Origin: an uncultured Muribaculaceae bacterium | Lineage (GTDB): Bacteria; Bacteroidota; Bacteroidia; Bacteroidales; Muribaculaceae | Length of the DNA: 64,000 nucleotides | NCBI GenBank assembly: GCA_910584125.1 | Contig: CAJTXU010000014.1 | Coordinates: 7,154-71,153, forward strand | Direction: 5' to 3' | Shown here: in pieces, positions 51,706 to 60,648 of the stretch | Layout of the letters: each line of letters begins with the position of its first letter | Numbering within the stretch: position 1 is the stretch's first letter | Made by a program: the position numbers and the translations under genes | The notes under the pieces: generated by a model | Told to the model about the DNA's origin: nothing | The model's input: only the letters and a program-made list of their open reading frames with translations | The model's database searches: none

Positions 51706-53892
51706 ATATGTCGTATTTTTATATTACTCGGTTATTTTTTGTTTTTGTCACTTGGCTTTAATGTGAAGGCTTGTGACTTGAGAACTGATGAATTGCCAAT
51801 TGATAGCATGACTTATAATACAATCCAACATTGTTATGATTTGTATGTCAATGGTGTAAATGCTCAATCTACCGGTGACATAGCCACCGCTAAGCAAAAC
51901 TATGATCAGTATTTATCATTGAATTGCGAACATGAATTGCTTAATGATATTGCAATTGATTTATTAGCTCGATATATCGGAATCGCCAGCGCATCTGATG
52001 ATTGGGAGCAGATATGCCGTCTGGGTGCAAGGTTGAATGATATCTCCTCTGACATCCGTGAAAGATATCAAAATACTGCATGGATGTATTTGATGTATGT
52101 TTATTCTCTTAATATGCAAAATAAATGTAATCAGATTGACGAAATTATTCAGACAGGATTATATTATGTCGACAAGACTTATTCACCTGCTGATAAAGAG
52201 TATTACGAGTTAAGATTTCAGCATATAATTTCGAAATTGAATGTTGCGGATTATCATTCTGCAAATCAAATTCTTAATGAAATAATAACTATTAATGATT
52301 CCATAGGTCATCATATAGTTGATGATGACATTCTACGAATAAAACAACATATTATTAAATTTACAAAAGCAAATCAATTCAGAAATAAAAAGGAATTTGT
52401 TGAAAAATATAGAGATTATGTTGTTGAATCCTCTATATGGACTGCTGCTTTAGGTTATGCTGAGGCGGAAGAATTATGGCATTCTCTTATTGATTTGGGA
52501 CAAAGTTTTTTGTCGGATACTTATTTTGATGTGAATAGTGTTGACGAAGAAAATATTTGGACAGATTTTATGACATGGTATTCTGTCCTTATCAATGGTT
52601 TTGGTCGTGGCTTGAATATTCCTGATAGAGCGGAGCAAGCATATAATTATGTGTTAACAAGTAAGAATTTCCTTGATTGGCATTCCTCCAAAAGTGGTAA
52701 AAAGGAAATAAAATGGCATCAGATTGTGGAATGTCTGAATGATAATGAGGTTGCAATAGAGTTTATTCCTCATAGTAATGAAGTTGTCCTTTTATCTAGT
52801 AATTTCAACAAACCGAAAATAGTAGAAATTGATTCGTTGGTAGTAAATAAGATTTTAGGGTATAGGAATGATAATCCATTGATAATTAACAATTTCTATA
52901 AGCCAGGAAGTCCATTGACTGAATTAGTAAGTATTCTACACCCATATATAAAGGATTATAAACGAATTTATATTTCAGGCTCTAATAGTTTTGCGCAATT
53001 CAACTATGGTGCAATCCCATATCATAACAAGACTTTAGATGATTTGTTTGATGTTATTCCTATGATTTCTACTGCTGATATACTCGAATACAAATTAAAA
53101 AAGAAGCATAACAATCGGTTTAATAGAGTAGATATATATGGTGGAATGGACTATGAATGTCTTGCTAAATCACAAACTGTTTCTAACCAGAAGAATACTT
53201 GGGTTTATCTATCAGATGTTCCTAATGAATTAAGAAAGGGTTTCAATTTTTTACCTTTCACTCAAACTGAAATAGATAGTATAGCCTCATTGTGTAATAA
53301 ACATAATATTAAATATAATAAGTATTATGGTCAAGATGCAAATGAGTCACGGCTAAAGAATGTTAAATATCCAAATTCTACAATATTACATATATCAACC
53401 CATTCTTTCTTATTACCTAATTACTCATTTAAAGACATTTCTCAGCTTTCTGAGGAAAAGAAAATATCAAAATTAGGCACAGTTTTGTCGAATACCGGGT
53501 TGCTGTTTTCAGGGTGTAATGAATCGTTAAAGAATGGAGCTGCCAATGGGGATGATGGTGTTTTGACAGCAGAAGAAATATCTCATTTGGACTTAACCAA
53601 TATCTATTTAACGGTATTGTCTTCTTGCTCTAGCGGGCTTGGTGATATTAATAATATTAATGGTGTAGTATATGGACTCACTAACGCTTTTAGGAGTGCA
53701 GGCTGTAATCAAATTATGATTTCTCTTTGGGATGTGCCAGATTATACAACTTCATTATTTATGCAGGCATTTTATGATGCACTTCTTAAAGGATGCAGTA
53801 CTCGAGAGAGTCTTAAATTAGCTCAGTCTCATATAATATCATTAGGCTATGAGGATCCATTTTATTGGGGAGCTTTTGTGATTTTAGACTGA
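51661..53892 (+). CDS. Exported TPR-CHAT protease
   Basis: A 743-residue protein. After the M-N-T repeats comes a hydrophobic signal segment (FILLGYFLFLSLGF) ending VKAC. Residues 40-330 are helical repeats (TPR type); residues 365-743 form a CHAT domain, a caspase-like fold: His581 (LHISTHS) and Cys656 (LSSCSSG) are the dyad, and LWDVPDYTTSLFMQAFYDAL and FYWGAFVIL are its closing motifs. With the caspase upstream it makes a pair of cysteine proteases under one sigma/anti-sigma unit. It could act in a proteolytic cascade or control the anti-sigma protein by cleavage (inference). Confidence 0.85.
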   Translation: MNTMNTMNTMNTMNTICRIFILLGYFLFLSLGFNVKACDLRTDELPIDSMTYNTIQHCYDLYVNGVNAQSTGDIATAKQNYDQYLSLNCEHELLNDIAIDLLARYIGIASASDDWEQICRLGARLNDISSDIRERYQNTAWMYLMYVYSLNMQNKCNQIDEIIQTGLYYVDKTYSPADKEYYELRFQHIISKLNVADYHSANQILNEIITINDSIGHHIVDDDILRIKQHIIKFTKANQFRNKKEFVEKYRDYVVESSIWTAALGYAEAEELWHSLIDLGQSFLSDTYFDVNSVDEENIWTDFMTWYSVLINGFGRGLNIPDRAEQAYNYVLTSKNFLDWHSSKSGKKEIKWHQIVECLNDNEVAIEFIPHSNEVVLLSSNFNKPKIVEIDSLVVNKILGYRNDNPLIINNFYKPGSPLTELVSILHPYIKDYKRIYISGSNSFAQFNYGAIPYHNKTLDDLFDVIPMISTADILEYKLKKKHNNRFNRVDIYGGMDYECLAKSQTVSNQKNTWVYLSDVPNELRKGFNFLPFTQTEIDSIASLCNKHNIKYNKYYGQDANESRLKNVKYPNSTILHISTHSFLLPNYSFKDISQLSEEKKISKLGTVLSNTGLLFSGCNESLKNGAANGDDGVLTAEEISHLDLTNIYLTVLSSCSSGLGDINNINGVVYGLTNAFRSAGCNQIMISLWDVPDYTTSLFMQAFYDALLKGCSTRESLKLAQSHIISLGYEDPFYWGAFVILD

Positions 53893-54005
53893 TTTATTTG
53901 GAATTTTCAGACAAAATTCACTTATTTGCATTGAACTCCACCTTGCGATTAAAATGATGTAATGAAGCATGTTGTGGTATTGCTGAATTTAATATTATTG
54001 AAGAT

Positions 54006-54143
54006 ATGAATGTTATTTCTTCAACATGTTTTGATTCAATTGGTAATCCTTGTGATTTTGAAGATGAAGATGGTATCACTTGGGTTTATCTCGGTATGAG
54101 GCATGGTTTTGATGAATGGCAAGGAGCTCTCAAAGAAGATTAA
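54006..54143 (+). CDS. Small acidic protein, possibly a remnant
   Basis: A 45-residue frame ending in IVWV-like GITWVYLGMRHGFDEWQGAL. Without an obvious start, the frame is open upstream into CNEACCGIAEFNIIED, a pattern that recalls small immunity-type proteins. It may be the 3' part of a broken gene or a real small gene. A terminator follows at once. Confidence 0.35.
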   Translation: MNVISSTCFDSIGNPCDFEDEDGITWVYLGMRHGFDEWQGALKED

Positions 54144-54154
54144 GTCTATCCTGA

Positions 54155-54191
54155 AATAAGGTGCATCGTAAAGAGTGCATCTTATTTTTTT
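54155..54191 (+). terminator. Terminator of the caspase-CHAT operon
   Basis: AATAAGGTGCA pairs with TGCATCTTATT (one mismatch) around a 10-nt loop and is followed by seven T residues. Confidence 0.75.
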
Positions 54192-54259
54192 GCTCGTTAC
54201 TGTTAACCTTTCTATGGTTTGCGTCATAAAGAGACAGACCATTGCAAATGAACTGATTT

Positions 54260-56317
54260 ATGAGCAATCCAATTACCATACCTGCAGACAATGACAATCA
54301 TGAGCAACAGTTGGCTTATGACCTTGTTGCAAACACAAGTCGTTGCCTTTTTATTACCGGCAAAGCCGGGACAGGTAAAACGACATTCATTCAGCGTATT
54401 CAAAAGGAAATTCAAAAGAACTTTGTAGTATTGGCTCCCACTGGTATAGCCGCGATTGCCGCCGGAGGACAAACGGTACATTCATTTTTCGGATTTCCTA
54501 TGGAGGTCATTGGCCCTCATACCAAATTGCAAGTATCATTCTCTAATGAGAAATTACTCAAGCATGTTGATACAATCATCGTAGATGAGGCTTCGATGTT
54601 GCGATGTGATATGGTAGATGGAATGGACAGATATCTGCGCTTGGCATTCCATAATAATATGCCATTCGGAGGGAAACAAATTATATTTGTAGGAGATCTG
54701 TTTCAACTGCCCCCGGTGGTCAAGAGAGGAACTGTTGATGATGAAATGCTCAGTGATTTGTATGGTGTTGGAACGCCTTTCTTTTACAAAGCCAACGTCC
54801 TGAAACGAATGAACCTGCCTAAAATTGAATTTAAGAAAGTATACCGGCAAACTGACAATACGTTTGTCGAGATACTGAATAAAATGCGAATTGGAGAAAT
54901 TGGACAGGAGGAACTTGACATCCTCAATGAGCGTGTATCATCATCTGACGATATTGGTGATTATTCCGTTATTCTAACAGGATTTAACAAAAAAGCAGAA
55001 CGTATTAATGAAGAAAAGCTCAACTCATTGGAAGGAGATGAAGTTGTATATGAAGGTATCAAATCAGATGAGTTTCAATCTAAAGATTGTCAGGCACCGG
55101 AACATTTAAGATTAAAAATTGGTGCACAAGTCATTTTCTGCCGGAACGACTATGCGGCAAAATGTGCCAATGGGACAATAGCAAAAGTCATAAGTCTCGA
55201 AGATGATGTTATCCAAGTACAATTAGAAAATGGTAAAATGGTTAGAGTTGTACGTGCCACATGGGAAAGCTATGAGAGGGTATATAATCGTGAAACTCGC
55301 CGGATTGAATCACAGGCAGTAGGGTCATATAGTCAATTCCCTATTAAATTGGCTTGGGCAATAACAATTCATCGCTCACAAGGTATGACCTTTGACCGTA
55401 TGCATTTTGACCTTTCATGGGGGACATTCGCTGCCGGACAGGCATATGTGGCGATAAGCAGAATGCGCTCTATTGAAGGCTTGACTCTAAGCCACAGTCT
55501 GAAGGCCCATCATGTTACAGTTAATCCGGAAATCAAGGCATTCTCCAATTCCTTCAATGATGTCGTAATGATTAAAGATGAATTGGAATCCGGAAAAAAG
55601 ATTTATAAACATATCGCACAAAAGGAGTATGATCAGGCTTCTTTCGATTTGTTAAATATGGCTCTTTCTAAAGTCCGGCTCAAAGATTATCGCAATGCTG
55701 CTTTACTTGCAAAACAAATGTTTGATGTAATGCTTGATGACGATAATCTAATAGGTGTAGCAGCCGGTTTTCCACTAATTAAAGACTGTAATATAACCTG
55801 TCATTTTCTCAATAGTGTCCTATGTCTGTATGGCAATAAGTATGAAGAGGCGGTCGGTTATGCAGATCTTGTTCTTTCCCGTAGGAAGAACTGTCTGGAA
55901 ACCATGTATGTGAAGGCTCGCGCAAACTATGAAATGGGCAATTTTGAAGAAACTGCCGATACCCTATTTCAAATACTGACACTCTCTACAGAGGGAGAAG
56001 AGAAAAGAGCGATTGACAAAAAACTGTATCTTTTAGAGATAAAAAACAATGATAAGATTGGCAATCCCAATGTCGGTTTATGCAAGAAGCTCTTGAAGAT
56101 ATGCCCAACATGCACAAGAGCTTATTCATTTATGAGAAATGAAATTGTCAGGAATGGACATACTTTGTCGGGTGATGATATTACGGACTCTTTTTTGATC
56201 AGAAGTTTTGACAATCCAAACTTAAATGAGTCTGATTTTAATACGATTCTTAAGAATGTGGACATGAAGTCTGAGGAATTTAGACAGTTCAAAAAAGAAT
56301 TGTTGAAGATTTCATGA
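54260..56317 (+). CDS. PIF1-like superfamily 1 DNA helicase with TPR-like tail
   Basis: A 685-residue protein. ITGKAGTGKTTF (Walker A, about 33), APTGIAAIAAGGQTVHSFF, IIVDEASMLRC (Walker B), FVGDLFQLPP, VYRQTD and AWAITIHRSQGMTFDR with AYVAISRMRS make a full PIF1/RecD-type helicase core. Residues 440-685 are helical with TPR-like spacing (YRNAALLAKQMFD; YEEAVGYADLVLSR), which PIF1 homologues normally lack. It may unwind G-quadruplex or R-loop DNA and bind a partner through the tail. It begins an AT-rich gene group with small membrane proteins. Confidence 0.85.
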   Translation: MSNPITIPADNDNHEQQLAYDLVANTSRCLFITGKAGTGKTTFIQRIQKEIQKNFVVLAPTGIAAIAAGGQTVHSFFGFPMEVIGPHTKLQVSFSNEKLLKHVDTIIVDEASMLRCDMVDGMDRYLRLAFHNNMPFGGKQIIFVGDLFQLPPVVKRGTVDDEMLSDLYGVGTPFFYKANVLKRMNLPKIEFKKVYRQTDNTFVEILNKMRIGEIGQEELDILNERVSSSDDIGDYSVILTGFNKKAERINEEKLNSLEGDEVVYEGIKSDEFQSKDCQAPEHLRLKIGAQVIFCRNDYAAKCANGTIAKVISLEDDVIQVQLENGKMVRVVRATWESYERVYNRETRRIESQAVGSYSQFPIKLAWAITIHRSQGMTFDRMHFDLSWGTFAAGQAYVAISRMRSIEGLTLSHSLKAHHVTVNPEIKAFSNSFNDVVMIKDELESGKKIYKHIAQKEYDQASFDLLNMALSKVRLKDYRNAALLAKQMFDVMLDDDNLIGVAAGFPLIKDCNITCHFLNSVLCLYGNKYEEAVGYADLVLSRRKNCLETMYVKARANYEMGNFEETADTLFQILTLSTEGEEKRAIDKKLYLLEIKNNDKIGNPNVGLCKKLLKICPTCTRAYSFMRNEIVRNGHTLSGDDITDSFLIRSFDNPNLNESDFNTILKNVDMKSEEFRQFKKELLKIS

Positions 56318-56386
56318 ATTTTTTTACAAAGGTTGTTAACCTTTCCTATCGACTTATCATTAAAGGAAAAACATCTAACCAAACAT

Positions 56387-56575
56387 ATGGAACAAGCTTT
56401 TTTATTCATTATTGCCATTTCTCTGGCGCTACTCGTCGGGAAATGGGGAAGTACGAGAAAAATCGGATTTGGCCGAGCTTTCGGTCTGTCGTTGTTCAAC
56501 CTTCTCATTGGAATCATTGCAGTAGCATGTTCCAAGAAAATCGAGAGTAATCCGGATAAAAATCAAGATAAATGA
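56387..56575 (+). CDS. Small membrane protein
   Basis: A 62-residue protein starting MEQAFLFIIAISLALLVGKWG, with a second hydrophobic helix (LSLFNLLIGIIAVACSKKI) and a basic-acidic tail. The start at 56387 is used because the frame from 56333 begins with an unlikely polar stretch inside the helicase 3' region. Stop overlaps the next start by ATGA, so the two are coupled. Unknown function. Confidence 0.6.
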   Translation: MEQAFLFIIAISLALLVGKWGSTRKIGFGRAFGLSLFNLLIGIIAVACSKKIESNPDKNQDK

Positions 56576-57231
56576 GAACGGCAGGCTGGATATGTTTAAT
56601 AATCGGGATAATCAGTTTCTTCGGGGCTGCACTAAAGGGTAATAGTGTCTTTGGACCTTTATTCTGGATTGGTCTGGGTGCGTTTCTCCTGGATAGAGCT
56701 AATAAACGAAAACAGAATACTGAAAGTGACCCGATAAAGACGGAAAACCTTACAAAGGTGGAGACTCGAACACAGGAGGTGGTGGTTGGGTCTATTTCTG
56801 ACAACAATCAGGCCGATGTAGAAATTCATGCCGATCAGCAGTTGGAAAGTCTGGAAGATATCCAGGCTCAACTTACACTCCCACAGCGGGAAGCCGCAAT
56901 GTGTATGATATCATTCTTTTGTGGGTACAATAGTAATCTTACGGAGGATGCCTCGATAATGCTGCTCAAACAATCTGCGTTATTTTATGGATTGCCGGAT
57001 TCGCCATTGTTTTTATCTAAGATTATGTCAAAGTATTCAGATGCAGATGCCCTGCTCGACATCGTACTCACCATAAAACCAGTTAAGGCCAAGGAGTTCT
57101 TGCTCCTATCCTGTTATGACCTTATTAAATCAACAGGTAAACAGGAGGCATTTGATCTGTTGTTCAACATCGCTAACGATATGGGGTATGACAGAACAAA
57201 GATGGAACAGTTGATTCTACTTTATCAATGA
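56572..57231 (+). CDS. Membrane protein with cytoplasmic TerB-like helical domain
   Basis: A 219-residue protein: two N-terminal transmembrane helices (GWICLIIGIISFFGAALKG; FGPLFWIGLGAFLL), a basic-acidic linker, then a helical domain (LPQREAAMCMISFFCGYNSN ... FDLLFNIANDMGYDRTKMEQL) that resembles TerB/DjlA-type domains in order and length. Overlaps the previous gene. Role unknown; membrane-associated partner of the helicase group is possible. Confidence 0.5.
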   Translation: MRTAGWICLIIGIISFFGAALKGNSVFGPLFWIGLGAFLLDRANKRKQNTESDPIKTENLTKVETRTQEVVVGSISDNNQADVEIHADQQLESLEDIQAQLTLPQREAAMCMISFFCGYNSNLTEDASIMLLKQSALFYGLPDSPLFLSKIMSKYSDADALLDIVLTIKPVKAKEFLLLSCYDLIKSTGKQEAFDLLFNIANDMGYDRTKMEQLILLYQ

Positions 57232-57318
57232 CGCCGGTCTTGCAGATTGAAACTACCGAAATATTCATGTTCATAATAGTAGTGATGGCAATTACGTCAT
57301 CATGTGTAAACAGCTCGT

Positions 57319-57900
57319 ATGATTGGAAAATTATTGAAGATGGTGATGGTGGTGCTGGGTATGTGCGGTGCGCTGGCCGGAGGTTCGTCTGCGGGACGTG
57401 TCAACGGTTCGGGCGACTCAGATTCCGTGCGTGTGGAAACAGCTGATTCGGCCCCGGGTCGTGAAAATAACGGGTATCGGGGACCCTTAAGGAATTCGAT
57501 TCCCATGAATAAGAGCGTATCAATTTTCGGTGTCACTGCTTCCGGATGTGCAATCGCAATTATCAAAACACTTGAAGCGAATGGCATTTTGAAAATAGAC
57601 ACGATTCATATGGCTGAAGGGGAATTCCGGAGTGCTGTCGTGGAGTTTGCCGGGGTTAAGTTTGGCCTGAACAAGGGCTTTATTTTCATCACAAGCAGAC
57701 ACGATAGAAAGGCCGTCAAAATGTTGGTAAGTAGAATAAGTGAATTTTACGGGGAGCCGGAGATTGATGGTGAGAAGGATGAGCCTGAATTCTGCTACTA
57801 TCATTGGAATCTTAATGCCACGGATCCGGAGTGCCCACACATCAGGATCCGGCCGTTGCATTCGGAAGAGGGTGGGTTGACCATGACGTGGGGTTTCTGA
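57319..57900 (+). CDS. Exported protein of unknown function
   Basis: A 193-residue protein with signal peptide (MVMVVLGMCGALAGGSSAG; a later Met at 57346 is an alternative start). The mature part has IPMNKSVSIFGVTASGC and VEFAGVKFGLNKGFIFITS, a fold order seen in Bacteroidales lipoproteins that I cannot name. Base composition returns to GC-rich, which marks the end of the AT-rich island. A competing frame at 57228-57446 begins with a lipoprotein-like leader but then loses coding character. Confidence 0.6.
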   Translation: MIGKLLKMVMVVLGMCGALAGGSSAGRVNGSGDSDSVRVETADSAPGRENNGYRGPLRNSIPMNKSVSIFGVTASGCAIAIIKTLEANGILKIDTIHMAEGEFRSAVVEFAGVKFGLNKGFIFITSRHDRKAVKMLVSRISEFYGEPEIDGEKDEPEFCYYHWNLNATDPECPHIRIRPLHSEEGGLTMTWGF

Positions 57901-57926
57901 CCTACGAAGGTCCCGATTTGTCAAAA

Positions 57927-57968
57927 CATATTGTCTTCCACCATTTGCTGTAATGGCGGAAGACTATG
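57927..57968 (+). terminator. Possible hairpin terminator
   Basis: CATATTGTCTTCC and GGAAGACTATG pair with small mismatches around a 20-nt loop, 27 bp past the stop codon. No long T-run. The remainder of 57901-58186 has no recognisable gene. Confidence 0.4.
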
Positions 57969-58186
57969 TTTCCACCTGGCCCATCTCAGTTGAAACGATG
58001 CCCTAAAGGAAACTGTCGTCACCGGCGTACGGCTTGGTCAGGGAACTGCGCGAGGTTTAGCAGACTTTATCCGTCTGCATAAGCTCGATATCCGGATCAA
58101 GGATGACCGGCGAATACTCTGCGGGTCCGCTTATGCCTGCGCGCGGGCGCTTTTATAGGGGGTGGGGTTAACTTTTATTAAGTTTT

Positions 58187-58219
58187 TTTGTGCTTTTTCA
58201 AAATAATTCGATACCTTTG
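58187..58219 (+). promoter_or_regulatory. Promoter of the lipoprotein gene
   Basis: TTTG (58187-58190) lies 21 bp before TACCTTTG (58212-58219), a full Bacteroidota promoter with a T-rich upstream tract. Confidence 0.75.
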
Positions 58220-58242
58220 CGGAGATTTTTGTTATTTAGGTT

Positions 58243-58818
58243 GTGATAAAGAACTTTTATAATAGGAAAGCTCTGTGGGGCAGCGCGATAGCCGCCCTTG
58301 TGGCTATGGCCGCGTGTGGCGGCGCCAACGGCGGCAAAGATGCGGCGGGGAAGGACTCGGATTCGGTGTTCTCGGCGTCGCAGCAGGATTTCCATGCCGA
58401 CAACGATATCGCCATGACGCTGGGCAGCATCGCCGACGCGATTCGCGTGGGCGAGCCTCTTGACTCGGCGACTTACAGTTATACGGGCGTGCTTACCGAT
58501 GGGGTGGGCCGTCCGCTGTATACCGACGTCGACGGTACGCCGGGCGCGTGGAATGTCAACGTGGTCTCTGCGAATGACGCCGTGATCTCCACAACGGATG
58601 TCGGCGACCTTCCGGCCGCCGAACTGGAGAAGTATGTCGTGACGAGCCTGGGGCTCGGCGAGCCCATTCTCGTGAAGGATCATGCCGATGGCACCTACAG
58701 GCTTTACGCCTTTTCCGACAACGAGCAGATGTCGGTCGAGTCGCATGTCGTGACCGACAACACCGGTTTCCAAGGCACGAAGATGGTCATCGGGATATGG
58801 AGACTCAATGGTAAGTAA
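58243..58818 (+). CDS. Lipoprotein of unknown function (GTG start)
   Basis: A 191-residue lipoprotein starting with GTG at 58243, 24 bp from the -7 box. Signal ALVAMAAC (Cys26), then a Gly/Asp-rich linker. The globular part has LDSATYSYTGVLTDGVG and TDNTGFQGTKMVIGIW but no known motif. Followed by heptamer repeats. Family not recognised. Confidence 0.7.
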   Translation: MIKNFYNRKALWGSAIAALVAMAACGGANGGKDAAGKDSDSVFSASQQDFHADNDIAMTLGSIADAIRVGEPLDSATYSYTGVLTDGVGRPLYTDVDGTPGAWNVNVVSANDAVISTTDVGDLPAAELEKYVVTSLGLGEPILVKDHADGTYRLYAFSDNEQMSVESHVVTDNTGFQGTKMVIGIWRLNGK

Positions 58819-58985
58819 TAAGTTATAAGTAAGAAGTAAGAAGTAAAGTAAGAAGTAAGAAGTAAGAAGTAAGAAGTAATACGTGCCCTCACATGATGTT
58901 CTCACATTGCCCGTATTACTTCTTACTTATTACTTAATTTTACTTCTTCCTTTCTACTTATTACTTAATTTTACTTCTTCCTTTT
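58814..58985. repeat. Heptamer tandem repeats between convergent genes
   Basis: AAGTAAGAAGTAAG units (58824-58880) and TTACTTC/TTACTTAA units of opposite sense (58912-58985) separate the lipoprotein from ispG; the outer parts are complementary and could act as a bidirectional terminator. Confidence 0.8.
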
Positions 58986-60512
58986 TTACTTATTAATTTT
59001 TTCGGATTTGATCAGGTCGAGGAGGGCGGGGAGTGCCTCTTCGGCCGGTATATTCTTCGTGACGAGCTGTTTGCCCCGGTATATGCTGACGCGGCCGGGT
59101 CCCGCGCCGACGTAGCCGTAGTCGGCGTCGGCCATCTCGCCGGGACCGTTGACTATGCACCCCATCACTCCGATTTTCAGTCCCTTGATGCCGAGTTTCG
59201 ATACGGCTTCCTTCACTTCGCGCAGGGTGGCCTGCAGGTCGAACAGCGTGCGCCCGCAACTCGGGCAGGCGATGAACTCCGTCTTGTAGAACCGGCGGCG
59301 GGCCGCCTGCATTATATCGTCGGCGAGACGGCGGAGTGTCTCTTCGTCGAAGGCGGGTGCCTCCACCTGTATGTCGTCACCATACCCCGACAGGAGCAAC
59401 GCTCCGAAGTCGGCCCCGGCGCGCACCCGCAGTTCGTCGAGCGAACCGCAGTCATAGCGTATGGTCATCAGTACCGGCTGGCGTCCCCCCTCGGCCACAT
59501 AGCGGTCTATGTCAGCCGCCAAGCGTCCCAATTCGAGCGGAGAATCGATGCGGAACTCCTTGTGCGGCAGCGAAGAGTCGGCGTAAGAGCGCGACTCGCC
59601 GGGAAGTACGTTCTCCGGGGCGGCGACATGCGGCGCGGCGGCACGCGCGGAGACATGATCGCGCAGCAGAAGCGCGACAGGAATCTCGTTTTCAGGCGGT
59701 TCGCTGAGCGACACGCGTATAGTGTCGCCCAGACCCTCATGGAGCAGCGCACCGATACCGACGGCGCTCTTGATGCGGCCGTCCTCGGCGTCTCCGGCCT
59801 CCGTGACGCCGAGATGAAGGGGATAGCTCATCCCCTCCTTCTCCAGTTCGCGGGCAAGAAGACGCACCGTCTCGACCATCACCACCGTGTTGGAGGCCTT
59901 GATCGAGATCACGATGTCGTTGAAATCCACCTCGCGGGCGATGCGCAGATACTCCATCACCGACTCCACCATACCGGCCGGAGTGTCGCCGTAACGGCTC
60001 ATGATGCGGTCGGAAAGCGAACCATGGTTCACACCGAGACGCACGGCTGTGCCGTGCTCGCGGCATAATTCCAGGAACGGCACCAGCGAGCGGCGTATGC
60101 GCTCGATCTCTGCGGCATATTCGTCGTCGGTGAACTCCAGCTTGCGGAACGTGCGCGCCGCATCGACGAAATTGCCGGGGTTGATGCGCACCTTGTCGGC
60201 AGTCGCGGCGGCCTCGAAGGCTGCCTTGGGGTTGAAATGCACGTCAGCCGAGAGCGGCACGCGGCATCCGAGGACGCTCATAGCCTCGCGGATAGCCTTC
60301 AGGTTTGCGGCCTCGCGCACGCCCTGCGTGGTGAGGCGCACAAGCCGGCCTCCGGCATCGGCGATGGCCTTGGCCTGTCGGGCCGAGGCCTCGGTGTCGA
60401 GGGTCGGTGTATTGGTCATCGACTGGATCAGGATCGGGGCGTCGCCGCCTATCGTCTCGTCGGCGACACCGACGGCGCGCGACGCGCGCCGGCTATAGTT
60501 GTATGGGAACAC
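58986..60512 (-). CDS. ispG: 4-hydroxy-3-methylbut-2-enyl diphosphate synthase (flavodoxin)
   Basis: A 508-residue enzyme of the MEP isoprenoid pathway. TIM-barrel start IQSMTNTPTLDTEA, ADVHFNPKAAF, and RINPGNF; C-terminal [4Fe-4S] region with FIACPSCGRTLFDLQ and GCIVNGPGEMADADYGYVG. It has an insert between barrel and cluster domain (about 280-390), as is usual for Bacteroidota, which makes it longer than the E. coli form. Last gene of the minus-strand group. Confidence 0.95.
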   Translation of the reverse strand: MFPYNYSRRASRAVGVADETIGGDAPILIQSMTNTPTLDTEASARQAKAIADAGGRLVRLTTQGVREAANLKAIREAMSVLGCRVPLSADVHFNPKAAFEAAATADKVRINPGNFVDAARTFRKLEFTDDEYAAEIERIRRSLVPFLELCREHGTAVRLGVNHGSLSDRIMSRYGDTPAGMVESVMEYLRIAREVDFNDIVISIKASNTVVMVETVRLLARELEKEGMSYPLHLGVTEAGDAEDGRIKSAVGIGALLHEGLGDTIRVSLSEPPENEIPVALLLRDHVSARAAAPHVAAPENVLPGESRSYADSSLPHKEFRIDSPLELGRLAADIDRYVAEGGRQPVLMTIRYDCGSLDELRVRAGADFGALLLSGYGDDIQVEAPAFDEETLRRLADDIMQAARRRFYKTEFIACPSCGRTLFDLQATLREVKEAVSKLGIKGLKIGVMGCIVNGPGEMADADYGYVGAGPGRVSIYRGKQLVTKNIPAEEALPALLDLIKSEKINK

Positions 60513-60565
60513 TTACGTGAATGATTAATGATTAATGATAAATGATTAGAGCCGTCCGGGCTCAG

Positions 60566-60648
60566 CCTTAGCGACCTTAAAGATCTTGGCGACCTTAGAG
60601 ACCTTAGAGACCTTAAAGACCTTAAAGACCTTAGCGACCTTAAGGACC
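60566..60648. repeat. Nonamer repeats (GACCTTAAA / GACCTTAGA)
   Basis: About nine imperfect copies of the 9-bp unit GACCTTAAA fill the gap between the PAP2-like gene and ispG and run into the PAP2 stop region. Same word, on the other strand, as the coding repeat at 21012-21047. Confidence 0.85.

Noticed and set aside
57228..57446. Lipoprotein-like start MTPVLQIET with SSC motif
   Set aside because: Starts with overlap to the previous stop, but loses coding character after 50 residues; the frame at 57319 is better supported. Could be the start of a frameshifted gene.
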